Shown here in pieces: positions 19,917 through 26,499 of a stretch of DNA of 31,907 bases. Source of the DNA: a virus; the IMG/VR virus record IMGVR_UViG_3300009154_000171, positions 1 through 31,907 of that record. One strand, 5' to 3'. A program made the position numbers and the translations under genes. The notes beneath the pieces are model-generated. The model ran no database searches, was not told the DNA's origin, and saw only the letters and a list, made by a program, of their open reading frames with translations. The stretch's first letter is position 1; each line of letters starts with the position of its first letter.

Positions 19917-20139
19917 TTTTTTGAATGTCTTCCTTTTCCATTAAGGCAAATCCTGGCTTAAACTTCTTATGACCTTTATCTGCTAAGTGCTGGTAAAGCA
20001 TCATAAGGCGATCTGATATTGCTATCATAGCATCTAGGTCTTCTTTTTGTCCAGCCAGCTCCATTGCATACTCTAAAACCCTCATGGAAGCATCAAGTGT
20101 TTGTTTTGCTTCTTTACTTAATTTATTTTCGTTTACCAT
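19900..20139 (-). CDS. Hypothetical helical protein (79 aa)
   Basis: A single helical protein: LSKEAKQTLDASMRVLEYAM, then DLDAMIAISDRLMMLYQHLA, with a charged tail that is coded in the overlap with the next gene. No Cys or motif. Seven-base overlap with the HTH gene upstream. Unknown family. Confidence 0.6.
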   Translation of the reverse strand: MVNENKLSKEAKQTLDASMRVLEYAMELAGQKEDLDAMIAISDRLMMLYQHLADKGHKKFKPGFALMEKEDIQKNDESD

Positions 20140-20648
20140 TCAGGTTGTTTCCAAACTGGACTAAATGTCCCATCATTGTTTTTAACATATAAAATATTTT
20201 CTTGTCTCATTATTGCTTCTATCTCTGCCCTACTTGGCATATTGCCTGGATGAACTTCTCCATCATTTCTAGGCCTGCCCCTATGAACAGTTTTAAAAAA
20301 TTCATGCATTTCTCTAACATCGTCTTCACTCCAATAGTATTTGCCTGGAGTTTTTTTACCATTTAAAGAATAAACTTGTTGAGGTTTTTTTATATTACCT
20401 GCGTACAAATGTCTTTTAATTGTATCTTCATGTCTTCCAATAATTTTACAAACTTTAGAGAGAGGGTAAGCGTTTTGCATATTATTCTTAACATCAGTTA
20501 AAACAAAAGCTACACGCTTACCCATCTCATAATCCCAAGCGACCATTAGATCTTCTGCTCTTGATTGCCTCAAGACTTTGTAAAGCTTGGTATTTAAATA
20601 GAAATACCGTAACTTTTGTGAAGTCTTTCCTCGTTTTTTGACAGCCAT
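20133..20648 (-). CDS. MerR-like helix-turn-helix DNA-binding protein
   Basis: 171 residues from the ATG at 20648 (MAVKKRGKTSQKLRYFYLNT). AYPLSKVCKIIGRHEDTIKR followed by HLYAGNIKKPQQVYSLNG is a winged-helix MerR/excisionase-type domain. KYYWSEDDVREMHEFFKTVH and RGRPRNDGEV follow. A longer start at 20681 (MDDQKRRKVWCM) is possible, but AAGG 8 bases before 20648 supports the shorter form and reduces overlap with the zinc-ribbon gene. This type of phage protein is common next to replication genes; it likely binds phage DNA as a regulator or origin factor. Confidence 0.72.
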   Translation of the reverse strand: MAVKKRGKTSQKLRYFYLNTKLYKVLRQSRAEDLMVAWDYEMGKRVAFVLTDVKNNMQNAYPLSKVCKIIGRHEDTIKRHLYAGNIKKPQQVYSLNGKKTPGKYYWSEDDVREMHEFFKTVHRGRPRNDGEVHPGNMPSRAEIEAIMRQENILYVKNNDGTFSPVWKQPEW

Positions 20649-20776
20649 GCACCAAACCTTGCGTCTCTTTTGATCATCCATCTATTCCCACACATAATGC
20701 AATAAAGCTCAACACGGATTTTTTGGGAATAAACCCTGTCTACAAATACTCTGCCTTTGCATTTTTTACAATACAT
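20594..20776 (-). CDS. Small zinc-ribbon protein (60 aa)
   Basis: MYCKKCKGRVFVDRVYSQ and VELYCIMCGNRWMI give CxxC at residues 3-6 and 26-29, a clean zinc ribbon like that of transcription-factor or RNA-polymerase-type ribbons. The second half is basic and is coded in the overlap with the HTH gene. Ribosome site weak (AAAGAAAA). Cys pairs and spacing make it a credible gene. Function unknown; DNA-binding or regulatory is a guess. Confidence 0.65.
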   Translation of the reverse strand: MYCKKCKGRVFVDRVYSQKIRVELYCIMCGNRWMIKRDARFGAWLSKNEERLHKSYGISI

Positions 20777-20795
20777 TATTTAGTTTTTCTTTTGC

Positions 20796-21098
20796 CTACT
20801 TAGAAGATGGCTTCTTAGCAGCGGCCTTCTTAGGCTTTGCAGCCTCGTCTAGCTTCTTGGTAACGGCTGATGTTGCAAACTGTGCAACAATACCGAAAGC
20901 AGGATCTTTCTTGTTAACATAGCGCAATGCTACTGGAACAAGTGATGCCCACAAAGAGTTTGCAACTAGCAACCACTCGTGTCCACCAAAACTTGAGATA
21001 GATACATGTGTTGTTGCTGCAACAATTGTTGCTGCTCCAATAATCTGACCTACCAAGTTACGAACATAAGATTCAATCATTGCTTGATTAATCTTCAT
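20796..21098 (-). CDS. Holin-like membrane protein
   Basis: 100 residues. Two hydrophobic segments, about 15-33 (LVGQIIGAATIVAATTHVS) and 41-60 (EWLLVANSLWASLVPVALRY), then NKKDPAFGIVAQ and a Lys/Ala-rich cytoplasmic tail (KPKKAAAKKPSSK). The LLVANxLWASxxPVALRYxNxxDPAFG pattern is one I know from actinophage holin-like proteins. Small size, two segments and basic tail fit a class II holin, but no endolysin is seen next to it in this window. AAAGGAG before the ATG; promoter at 21150-21155. Confidence 0.68.
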   Translation of the reverse strand: MKINQAMIESYVRNLVGQIIGAATIVAATTHVSISSFGGHEWLLVANSLWASLVPVALRYVNKKDPAFGIVAQFATSAVTKKLDEAAKPKKAAAKKPSSK

Positions 21099-21149
21099 TT
21101 TTTTCTCCTTTTAGTTTGTTGGTATTGCTGGGCATTGAAACCCTTCTTT

Positions 21150-21169
21150 ATTATAAGTTTTAGCTTATA
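21150..21169 (-). promoter_or_regulatory. Possible -10 with inverted repeat upstream of the holin-like gene
   Basis: Minus strand TATAAT at 21150-21155 overlaps an inverted repeat TATAAG (21152-21157) and CTTATA (21164-21169) with a 6-base loop. No good -35. It could be an operator over a weak promoter or simply the end of the phosphoesterase transcript. Confidence 0.35.
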
Positions 21170-21968
21170 CCGAAAATAATTTCCCATCTACAAAACAAGT
21201 GTAGTCAGGGGAAATTTCTACTATCTGTACATGAGGACGTTCACCGTTCTCAATGTGAGCGATAGCAAAACCTTTTTGCCAGTTATGGTTTTGTGTATAC
21301 TTCATGCCATCTGACTTTTCATCACACATATGTCCAATTTCGTATCCACGAATTGCCCTGCCACCTGTTGCAAGTGGAAGCTCATATGTTTGAAAGTGTG
21401 AAGCAATTCTATGTGAATGACCTCTAATTAAAGAAATCTGTAGATCATCAATGTCTTTTCTTACAGCGCCTGTATCAGCGATTGAAAGTCCATGATGAAC
21501 GTGAATGTCTCCAAAACGATGTTTTGGTAATTCATTATAATAAATATATTCATAGCCCAAAGAGTCTAGGGACCAAAGTGATTCTGGTGTAACATCTGAC
21601 AAGTATTCTGGAAGCTTTTTATCTAAGTAATCAAAAATTCTAATATCGTGATTTCCAAGTGCTGAAAATAACTGTGCATCTGGAAGCATCTCTCTGGTTT
21701 TAGCATAAAAATCTCTTGCACCCTTTGCTTCATGACGAATCATTGGAACAATTAAATCTCTACTATCATCTTTATACAACTGCATAAATTCTGCAGAACG
21801 ACCCTCTGTGTACTTGCTATAGCATGCTTGGTCATCTGTGTCTCCCAAATAATCTACAACATCTGGCTTAAACCACTTCATAACCTTAAACCATAATTCA
21901 ATGGCTTTATCATCTTGATATGGAAATTGCTGATCAGATGATAGCATCCATTTTAAATCATTACTCAT
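21165..21968 (-). CDS. Calcineurin-like metallophosphoesterase
   Basis: 267 residues. Motif I is SSDQQF (D12, with Gln14 where the family has His), motif II DYLGDTDD (D43), motif III ALGNHDIR (N106, H107, D108), motif IV HVHHG (158-159) and motif V IRGHSHR (H184, H186). These are the two-metal ligands of the MPE fold, so it is probably active despite the Gln. Substrate is open: nucleic acid ends, cyclic nucleotides or a phosphoprotein. AAAGGGA ribosome site and its own TTGACA-18-TACAAT promoter. Not part of an SbcCD pair here. Confidence 0.82.
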   Translation of the reverse strand: MSNDLKWMLSSDQQFPYQDDKAIELWFKVMKWFKPDVVDYLGDTDDQACYSKYTEGRSAEFMQLYKDDSRDLIVPMIRHEAKGARDFYAKTREMLPDAQLFSALGNHDIRIFDYLDKKLPEYLSDVTPESLWSLDSLGYEYIYYNELPKHRFGDIHVHHGLSIADTGAVRKDIDDLQISLIRGHSHRIASHFQTYELPLATGGRAIRGYEIGHMCDEKSDGMKYTQNHNWQKGFAIAHIENGERPHVQIVEISPDYTCFVDGKLFSV

Positions 21969-21994
21969 GTAATCCCTTTCTGGGGGTTTAGTTA

Positions 21995-22024
21995 ATTGTA
22001 TCGCATGTTATTGTTTTCTGTCAA
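21995..22024 (-). promoter_or_regulatory. Promoter for the metallophosphoesterase
   Basis: Exact TTGACA (22019-22024), 18-base spacer, TACAAT (21995-22000). The -35 overlaps the stop of the HNH gene. A ribosome site (AAAGGGA) follows before the ATG at 21968. Confidence 0.6.
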
Positions 22025-22281
22025 GCAGCGTGTGCTTTATTATGTTCTTTTCTTGAACATATAAAAAGATTAATTAATCTATTATCAGTCTTATCATTAT
22101 TGATATGATGAATAGTTTCCCAATCTTCTATAATTCTATTTAATTGTTTTTCAATTATAAGGCGGTGTTCATAATACCAACCTTTAAAATTTTTAGGATG
22201 TTCTGGTACTTTTACCAATACATATCCTTCACGACTTATTTTCCTATCCCGCTTATTCCAAAAGCTGATAGGTATATACAT
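22021..22281 (-). CDS. HNH endonuclease
   Basis: 86 residues. YEHRLIIEKQL and IHHINNDKTDNRLINL followed by SRKEHNKAH give the HNH signature: H58/H59, N67 and H80/H84 around the beta-beta-alpha metal fold. This short form is like free-standing homing HNH nucleases in phages. It lies between tail genes and the phosphoesterase, with a TAATG overlap at its start. It could be a mobile endonuclease or a packaging-associated nicking enzyme; no intron is seen nearby, so homing in intergenic space is plausible. Confidence 0.82.
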   Translation of the reverse strand: MYIPISFWNKRDRKISREGYVLVKVPEHPKNFKGWYYEHRLIIEKQLNRIIEDWETIHHINNDKTDNRLINLFICSRKEHNKAHAA

Positions 22282-22700
22282 TAAGAATTACTTGCTACTG
22301 CAACCCAATATAAATACATGCCCTTTGTTCCAGAAGGTGAACTAGAAACAATTGTAAAACTTGCTTCTGATGCCGTAGGCATTTTATCAATATATGCATA
22401 AGCTTTATTTCCTTTTGACGATAAAGAAAGAACGGTTCCAACTACGGTTGGAGGTTTTGAAAATGAATAATTAATTGTTACATGATTATTTTCAATTAAT
22501 TTGCGACCTGATTGAAATGAAATAGCTCCAGAAGTAGTTATTGGTAAACCACTAACTGTATCATATGTAGTATCAGTATGAGTTGTTGCTTTTTGCAAAC
22601 TTTCAATTTGATCTTGTTGTTGATTTACAGTATTGATTAATGCTGAAATTGTTGTATAGTCAATAACTGCATTATCTGATTGTATAATCTTATTACTCAA
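22281..22700 (-). CDS. Tail-fibre-like protein with coiled coil
   Basis: 139 residues. An N-terminal coiled coil (ALINTVNQQQDQIESLQKA) leads into a Ser/Thr/Gly-rich beta part (GAISFQSGRKLIENNHVTIN, SFTIVSSSPSGTKGMYLYWV), the organisation of short trimeric fibre or receptor-binding proteins. TTG start at 22700 with AAGGAG 6 bases upstream is well supported. Eight-base overlap with the gene before it. Function as a virion surface protein is inferred from composition and context. Confidence 0.65.
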   Translation of the reverse strand: MSNKIIQSDNAVIDYTTISALINTVNQQQDQIESLQKATTHTDTTYDTVSGLPITTSGAISFQSGRKLIENNHVTINYSFSKPPTVVGTVLSLSSKGNKAYAYIDKMPTASEASFTIVSSSPSGTKGMYLYWVAVASNS

Positions 22701-23091
22701 TTGGTTCTCCTTCTTGATGGACTAAAATTTCTTTTTGTCCCGCATCAACTATATCTGTATTAATCCAGTTTAGCACATCTGGATCAACTACATGTCTGCG
22801 CTTTGAATCACTTATAAGATATATTTTACCATCAGATATATCCTTGACCAAAGATCCATCTCTAAATCCTAAAGTACCGCCAGATGTTAGTTTGTTTAAA
22901 AATCCAGCATCAATTTTTAATACTGGAAGACACCATGATTGCATGGCTCTTTCAGAAACAAACTTAAACCTTTTATTTCCTTTTACATAGTAAAAAGAAC
23001 CAGCGTTTGATCCAATCAATCCGCTGGGTATAAAAGGTGCGTCTTTAGTTATCTGTATTGATTTTTTGTGAAAGGCTTTGAGAATATTCAT
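22693..23091 (-). CDS. Hypothetical tail-region protein with a surface-repeat-like domain
   Basis: 132 residues from the ATG at 23091 (MNILKAFHKKSIQITKDAPF). FVSERAMQSWCLPVLKIDAG and LGFRDGSLVKDISDGKIYLI followed by RRHVVDPDVLNWI resemble a small beta-rich unit (GSLVK…IYLIS.SKRRHV) found in bacterial surface and phage structural proteins. A TTG at 23112 would add MIKRKQQ but overlaps the previous gene more deeply. Probably a virion component; not identified. Confidence 0.6.
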   Translation of the reverse strand: MNILKAFHKKSIQITKDAPFIPSGLIGSNAGSFYYVKGNKRFKFVSERAMQSWCLPVLKIDAGFLNKLTSGGTLGFRDGSLVKDISDGKIYLISDSKRRHVVDPDVLNWINTDIVDAGQKEILVHQEGEPIE

Positions 23092-23221
23092 CTGTTGCTT
23101 TCTCTTTATCAATCAACTGTGTAAGCTCTGCTCTTAAGATAGCAACTTGTGTTTCATATTGTGAAACAATTTCACCAATACGTTGTTGTAATGCTGTAAT
23201 TACTAATTCTACTTTTTCCAT
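23045..23221 (-). CDS. Small coiled-coil protein
   Basis: 58 residues from the ATG at 23221 (MEKVELVITALQQRIGEIVS). A continuous amphipathic helix (QYETQVAILRAELTQLIDKE) suggests a coiled coil. The open frame extends to 23314, but the extra 31 residues overlap the previous gene and AAAAGAGAT precedes only the inner ATG. Overlaps the 22693 gene by 47 bases. Likely a chaperone or linker of tail fibres; not recognised. Confidence 0.6.
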   Translation of the reverse strand: MEKVELVITALQQRIGEIVSQYETQVAILRAELTQLIDKEKATDEYSQSLSQKINTDN

Positions 23222-23237
23222 TTTTATCTCTTTTCTA

Positions 23238-23462
23238 TTAGTTTGAAGATGTAAATTTTGCAGCTTCTTCATTAAGTGCAGATATTTGTGATTCTGCTTC
23301 AGATATATCTGCATTAAGTTTTGCTATAATAACTGTATCTTTGTTGGTTTTTGTATTTTCTTCAAGCAAAGCTATTTCATTATTATATTTGTTATAAGAA
23401 ATATTTTTAATATGAGAGTTAATTATTCCTATTTTTTCTTCTGGTGTTAATTCTATTGTCAT
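23238..23462 (-). CDS. Small coiled-coil protein, first gene of its transcript
   Basis: 74 residues: an N-terminal KIGIINSHIKNISYNKYNNE, then a long helical heptad region (IALLEENTKTNKDTVIIAKL, NADISEAESQISALNEEAAK). No Cys. Strong ribosome site AAAGGAGG before the ATG at 23462 and a good TTGACT-17-TATAAT promoter. A tail-assembly or fibre-attachment role is guessed from position. Confidence 0.65.
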   Translation of the reverse strand: MTIELTPEEKIGIINSHIKNISYNKYNNEIALLEENTKTNKDTVIIAKLNADISEAESQISALNEEAAKFTSSN

Positions 23463-23477
23463 TATTCCTCCTTTACT

Positions 23478-23506
23478 ATTATAACCTATTTATACTATAT
23501 AGTCAA
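23478..23506 (-). promoter_or_regulatory. Promoter for the 23462-22021 gene group
   Basis: TTGACT (23501-23506), 17-base spacer, exact TATAAT (23478-23483), then AAAGGAGG and the ATG at 23462. Confidence 0.65.
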
Positions 23507-23512
23507 TTAATT

Positions 23513-24241
23513 TTAAAAAGCTTGTTTAATTAAACTAGGATCAGTCCAAAACATTGATAATGTATATCTTATTCCTTTTGTTACTGCCCTAACCCCGTGA
23601 ATTGTTTTTTCATCTCCTTTAAAAGTAATTAAAGATCCTTTTTCTGGCTTAATTGAAAAATTATCATATTGCGGAAACCAAATTTCTCCACCCTCATAAT
23701 CATCATTAAGATAAATAAGTGTTGAGTAATGTTTTGTTTGAAACCTACCAGCAAAACTTTTTAAATAATCTTTTGGTATATTATGCATTGCAAGCATTTC
23801 ATAATCATGATCTATTTCATTTTCAAGAAAATAATCTATGTGTGGAGTTTGTTCTCTGCCTATCCTCCATCTATTAATTAAATATTGTTCTTTTAATAAA
23901 TTTTTTACATCAAATCTTTCTTCTGTATAAAATTGCATTTTTTTTGCTAATTCATCAAAGTATTCTTTATCAAGACTATATCTTTCAAAAAAATCTTCAT
24001 TTGTAAAATTAATGCACATACCCTTCCATTGAATAATAGAAGGCCATAAAGCTGGATCTGTTTCTTTTTCTTTTGGATAATTAATATCAAAATCTAAATT
24101 CCACAAATCTTCAGAAAAAGATTTAATGTAAAGTATGTCTTCACATTCTTTATTTGTTAAAAAATTTTTTATTACTCTTATTTTTGGCTTCTCTAAATCA
24201 ATTATTTCCATTTTACCATTTTCCAATTGGGCAAGTTGCAT
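23513..24241 (-). CDS. 2-oxoglutarate/Fe(II)-dependent oxygenase (prolyl-4-hydroxylase type)
   Basis: 242 residues. The double-stranded beta-helix core has H134-x-D136 (QTPHIDYF), YLNDDYEGGEIWFP (the conserved mid-strand), KGSLITF, and H215 with R225 (TIHGVRAVTKGIRYTLSMFW), so all iron and 2-oxoglutarate ligands are present. These enzymes hydroxylate protein Pro/Lys, nucleotides or lipids; the GGEI/PxxGSLITF version is the P4H type, widespread in aquatic phages. ATG at 24241 has no clear ribosome site; the ATG at 24211, one base after the upstream stop, is a good alternative. It may modify a tail or host protein. Confidence 0.85.
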   Translation of the reverse strand: MQLAQLENGKMEIIDLEKPKIRVIKNFLTNKECEDILYIKSFSEDLWNLDFDINYPKEKETDPALWPSIIQWKGMCINFTNEDFFERYSLDKEYFDELAKKMQFYTEERFDVKNLLKEQYLINRWRIGREQTPHIDYFLENEIDHDYEMLAMHNIPKDYLKSFAGRFQTKHYSTLIYLNDDYEGGEIWFPQYDNFSIKPEKGSLITFKGDEKTIHGVRAVTKGIRYTLSMFWTDPSLIKQAF

Positions 24242-24446
24242 TTAAAAGTTTTGTTTTTGCTTTCATAAAACATGCACATTTTTTACATTGTTTTGTTATT
24301 TGAATTAATTCTGGACATGCTTTACATATATTAAGCCTATTTGTAGCATCTTTTTCAGATACAGTATCTATATTTAAATTAACAATATCCCAAGGTCTTG
24401 TTTCACCTAAATTTTCTTTATACTCTTGCCATTTACTTTTACTCAT
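24213..24446 (-). CDS. Cys-rich small protein paired with the oxygenase
   Basis: 77 residues. RLNICKACPELIQITKQCKK then CACFMKAKTKLLNATCPIGKW: six Cys in a CxxC…CxxCxC…C layout that likely binds zinc or Fe-S. The C-terminal tail TCPIGKW is a pattern I recall from small phage proteins beside oxygenase or glycosyltransferase genes. N-terminal part is helical and acidic. It overlaps the oxygenase ATG and the upstream gene (ATGAGTAA), so the three are one unit. Function unknown; a co-factor or substrate protein is possible. Confidence 0.7.
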   Translation of the reverse strand: MSKSKWQEYKENLGETRPWDIVNLNIDTVSEKDATNRLNICKACPELIQITKQCKKCACFMKAKTKLLNATCPIGKW

Positions 24447-24666
24447 TTACTACAGGAGCCTTAAATTCTTCGCCATCCCATGTCCATCCGCTAGCTTCTG
24501 GAAAAAGCTCCATGTCTGTAGCATCTATTACAATAGGATTACTGGATAATGCAGCATTTACCATTTCTATCCTTGGAACGCCTTTTGATGGAAATCTAAG
24601 GTAGCATGCCAGTTCCCCTTCAACTATCAAAGCATATACTTTAAGTGGGCCATATTCTTCATTCAT
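24439..24666 (-). CDS. Hypothetical small protein in the oxygenase unit
   Basis: 75 residues: GPLKVYALIVEGELACYLRF (beta hairpins), PRIEMVNAALSSNPIVIDAT and EASGWTWDGEEFKAP. It resembles small tail-fibre assembly or cap proteins that track numbers of bases such as PxGWxWDGxxF near phage fibres, from memory only. AAGGAG before the ATG at 24666 and a promoter at 24686-24714. Confidence 0.6.
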   Translation of the reverse strand: MNEEYGPLKVYALIVEGELACYLRFPSKGVPRIEMVNAALSSNPIVIDATDMELFPEASGWTWDGEEFKAPVVNE

Positions 24667-24685
24667 AATAACTCCTTTTTTGTTT

Positions 24686-24714
24686 ATTATACATTATTAA
24701 GTTTAATCTGTCTA
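24686..24714 (-). promoter_or_regulatory. Promoter for the oxygenase unit
   Basis: TAGACA (24709-24714), 17-base spacer, exact TATAAT (24686-24691). It abuts the stop of the fibronectin-type fibre gene and separates that gene from the oxygenase unit. Confidence 0.55.
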
Positions 24715-26487
24715 CTAACAGTATGTTGAAGCGTATACACAATTACAACCCGAATCGTATACATAAAAATCAATACACCCTCCAGAAAATACTGCATTAC
24801 ATATTGTATCTGGCGTACAGCCAGACGGAGGTGTAGACGGAGGTGTAGACGGAGGTGTAGACGGAGGTGTAGACGGAGGTGTAGACGGAGGTGTAGAAAC
24901 AGTAGATCTTGTTCCAGTAACTCCATTTGTTTGATATGGATACCAATTAGATACTCCATAAGAATTATATCCTCTAACCCAATACCATCTGGTATTTCCT
25001 GACCCAATTGTTGTATCTAAATAAGGAGATGATTGATTTGAAAAATCTGGAGATGCTAAATTTGAAGGATAAGCTGTGGATGTAAGATTCCAAAATATAT
25101 CATAACCTGTAGCATTTGTAGAACCGCTGAATGTTAATTCAACTCCATCAGTTCTAGTAGTTGTTGCAGATAAAGATGTTGGAATTGTAGGAAGATTTGA
25201 TAGTCTGGTGCCAGTTACTCCAGGGGTTCCCCCTGGGTACCACGAGCTGGTGCCGTCAGAATTTTTACCTCTTACCCAGTATTCTCTTGATGCGGTTGTT
25301 GTGGGAGATCCAATACTTGTATCTAAATACGGTGAGCTAACTCCAGCAAAATCTGGCGTTGAAGAATTAGTTGGAGCAAGGCCCCCAACTATATTCCACC
25401 AAATATCATAACTTGTTGCATTTGAAGAACCACTAAATGTTAAATTGACGCCATCTGATCTATTTGTTGTTGCAGATAATGATGTTGGAGTAGTTGGAAG
25501 TGATACAGCTGTAGTTATATTAATAAAGTTTGAATACGCTCCGCTACTTGATCCACTTGCATTATTGGCTGTAACCACACAATATATATCATATCCAACA
25601 TACGTAGAGCTTGAAGTGTAGCTACTACTATTTGCACCACTAATAGTTGTATACTCACTGTATGGTGGGTATGGCAAAGACCTATAATACCCCCATTGGT
25701 AACTATATGAAGTTGGAGAGTTAGTCCAAGAACCATTATTTGTTACTGAGTATAAATAAGAAGATGAAGAATATCTAGCTATTGTTGGTGATGAAACAAG
25801 TGTTGGCACTGTTGATTTTGATGATGTTACTGAACCATTACCACTATCATTATAATTTGTATAAGTATATTTTGCAGTTAAAGTAATAGAGCTTGTATCT
25901 GAAATAGCAACAGTTATTGGTAAATTAGATCCGCTTGGGGTTCCCGCCGTTGCTGTAGCTACTCCACTATTGCTAACAGATAAAGTGTAGCTATAATTAG
26001 AGTTATAATTTGTTATAGTAACGTTATATCCTGTAGAAGTTGGAGTTGGTGTATTAAATGTAGGAGTTGGTAGCGTTAATTTTGTACTACCAGTGACGGG
26101 GGTTCCAAATGTTGATGTTACTGAATTATAAGGAGTTATTCTCCAATATATTGGAGAATTGCTACTATTTAAGCTGTAAGACGAAGAAGTTGTTGATCCA
26201 CCATTTGTTCCTTGATAAACAGTTGTTCCATATGATATTGAAGTTCCATATTCAATTTTTACTGATGTTGTGTTTGCACCAAACGATATTGTCCAAGTTA
26301 CTGTATTTAAGTTAGATGATGTTGATATAGATGGAGTTCCAGGAGTTAAAGCGGTAGTAAAAAATTGCTTCCAAATTCCATTAACATTTACCCATCCAGC
26401 ATATACGGTCTTCCAAACACCCTGTACATTTACCCATATATTTGAAATGCTTTTCCAATTTCCATTAACATTTACCCATTGTGCCAT
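24715..26487 (-). CDS. Fibronectin type III-like fibre protein with PPST hinge and Cys-rich tip
   Basis: 590 residues. Starts with three WVNVNGxWK repeats (residues 4-12, 22-30, 32-40), perhaps a virion-anchoring motif. Several beta-sandwich fibronectin III-like domains follow. Two of about 100 residues are near-copies (TPTSLSATT…DGV.LTFSGS.NAT.YDI.WN…SSPYLDT.IGS…YWVRG.NS…). Then comes a hinge of PPST repeats (six 12-base units) and a tip with six Cys (C-TPDTI-C, GGC, GCNC, C at the end), likely disulfide-linked outside the cell. Ser/Thr/Tyr-rich throughout. Expected to be a tail fibre or adhesin; receptor specificity in the tip is inference. AAGGGA precedes the ATG. Confidence 0.78.
   Translation of the reverse strand: MAQWVNVNGNWKSISNIWVNVQGVWKTVYAGWVNVNGIWKQFFTTALTPGTPSISTSSNLNTVTWTISFGANTTSVKIEYGTSISYGTTVYQGTNGGSTTSSSYSLNSSNSPIYWRITPYNSVTSTFGTPVTGSTKLTLPTPTFNTPTPTSTGYNVTITNYNSNYSYTLSVSNSGVATATAGTPSGSNLPITVAISDTSSITLTAKYTYTNYNDSGNGSVTSSKSTVPTLVSSPTIARYSSSSYLYSVTNNGSWTNSPTSYSYQWGYYRSLPYPPYSEYTTISGANSSSYTSSSTYVGYDIYCVVTANNASGSSSGAYSNFINITTAVSLPTTPTSLSATTNRSDGVNLTFSGSSNATSYDIWWNIVGGLAPTNSSTPDFAGVSSPYLDTSIGSPTTTASREYWVRGKNSDGTSSWYPGGTPGVTGTRLSNLPTIPTSLSATTTRTDGVELTFSGSTNATGYDIFWNLTSTAYPSNLASPDFSNQSSPYLDTTIGSGNTRWYWVRGYNSYGVSNWYPYQTNGVTGTRSTVSTPPSTPPSTPPSTPPSTPPSTPPSGCTPDTICNAVFSGGCIDFYVYDSGCNCVYASTYC
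24827..24898. repeat. 12-base tandem repeat, six copies
   Basis: Six head-to-tail copies of GGAGGTGTAGAC (the last ends in A instead of C). It codes for PPST repeats on the minus strand. Each unit is a multiple of three, so slippage would change hinge length without a frameshift. Confidence 0.9.
24899..25505. repeat. Tandem duplicated fibronectin-like domain
   Basis: Two adjacent segments of about 300 bases each encode near-copies of one domain (about residues 330-430 and 430-530). They share DGVxLTFSGSxNATxYDI and SSPYLDTxIGS blocks, pointing to a fairly recent duplication. Confidence 0.7.
26365..26487. repeat. Triplicated WVNVNGxWK coding motif
   Basis: Three copies of a short unit encode WVNVNGNWK, WVNVQGVWK and WVNVNGIWK, at about 10-18 residue intervals, sharing the bases CATTTACCCA on the plus strand. 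Confidence 0.75.
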
Positions 26488-26499
26488 ATTAAATATCCC

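Noticed and set aside
22021-22281. HNH gene as evidence for an intron or intein
   Set aside because: Adjacent genes are intact and no split gene is seen; it is free-standing.
24827-24898. Tandem repeats as a CRISPR array
   Set aside because: Units are 12 bases, directly adjacent without spacers, and in frame with a fibre gene.
24687-25007. Open frame with LHLRLHLRL repeats
   Set aside because: It is a shadow of the 12-base tandem repeat read in another frame of the fibre gene.
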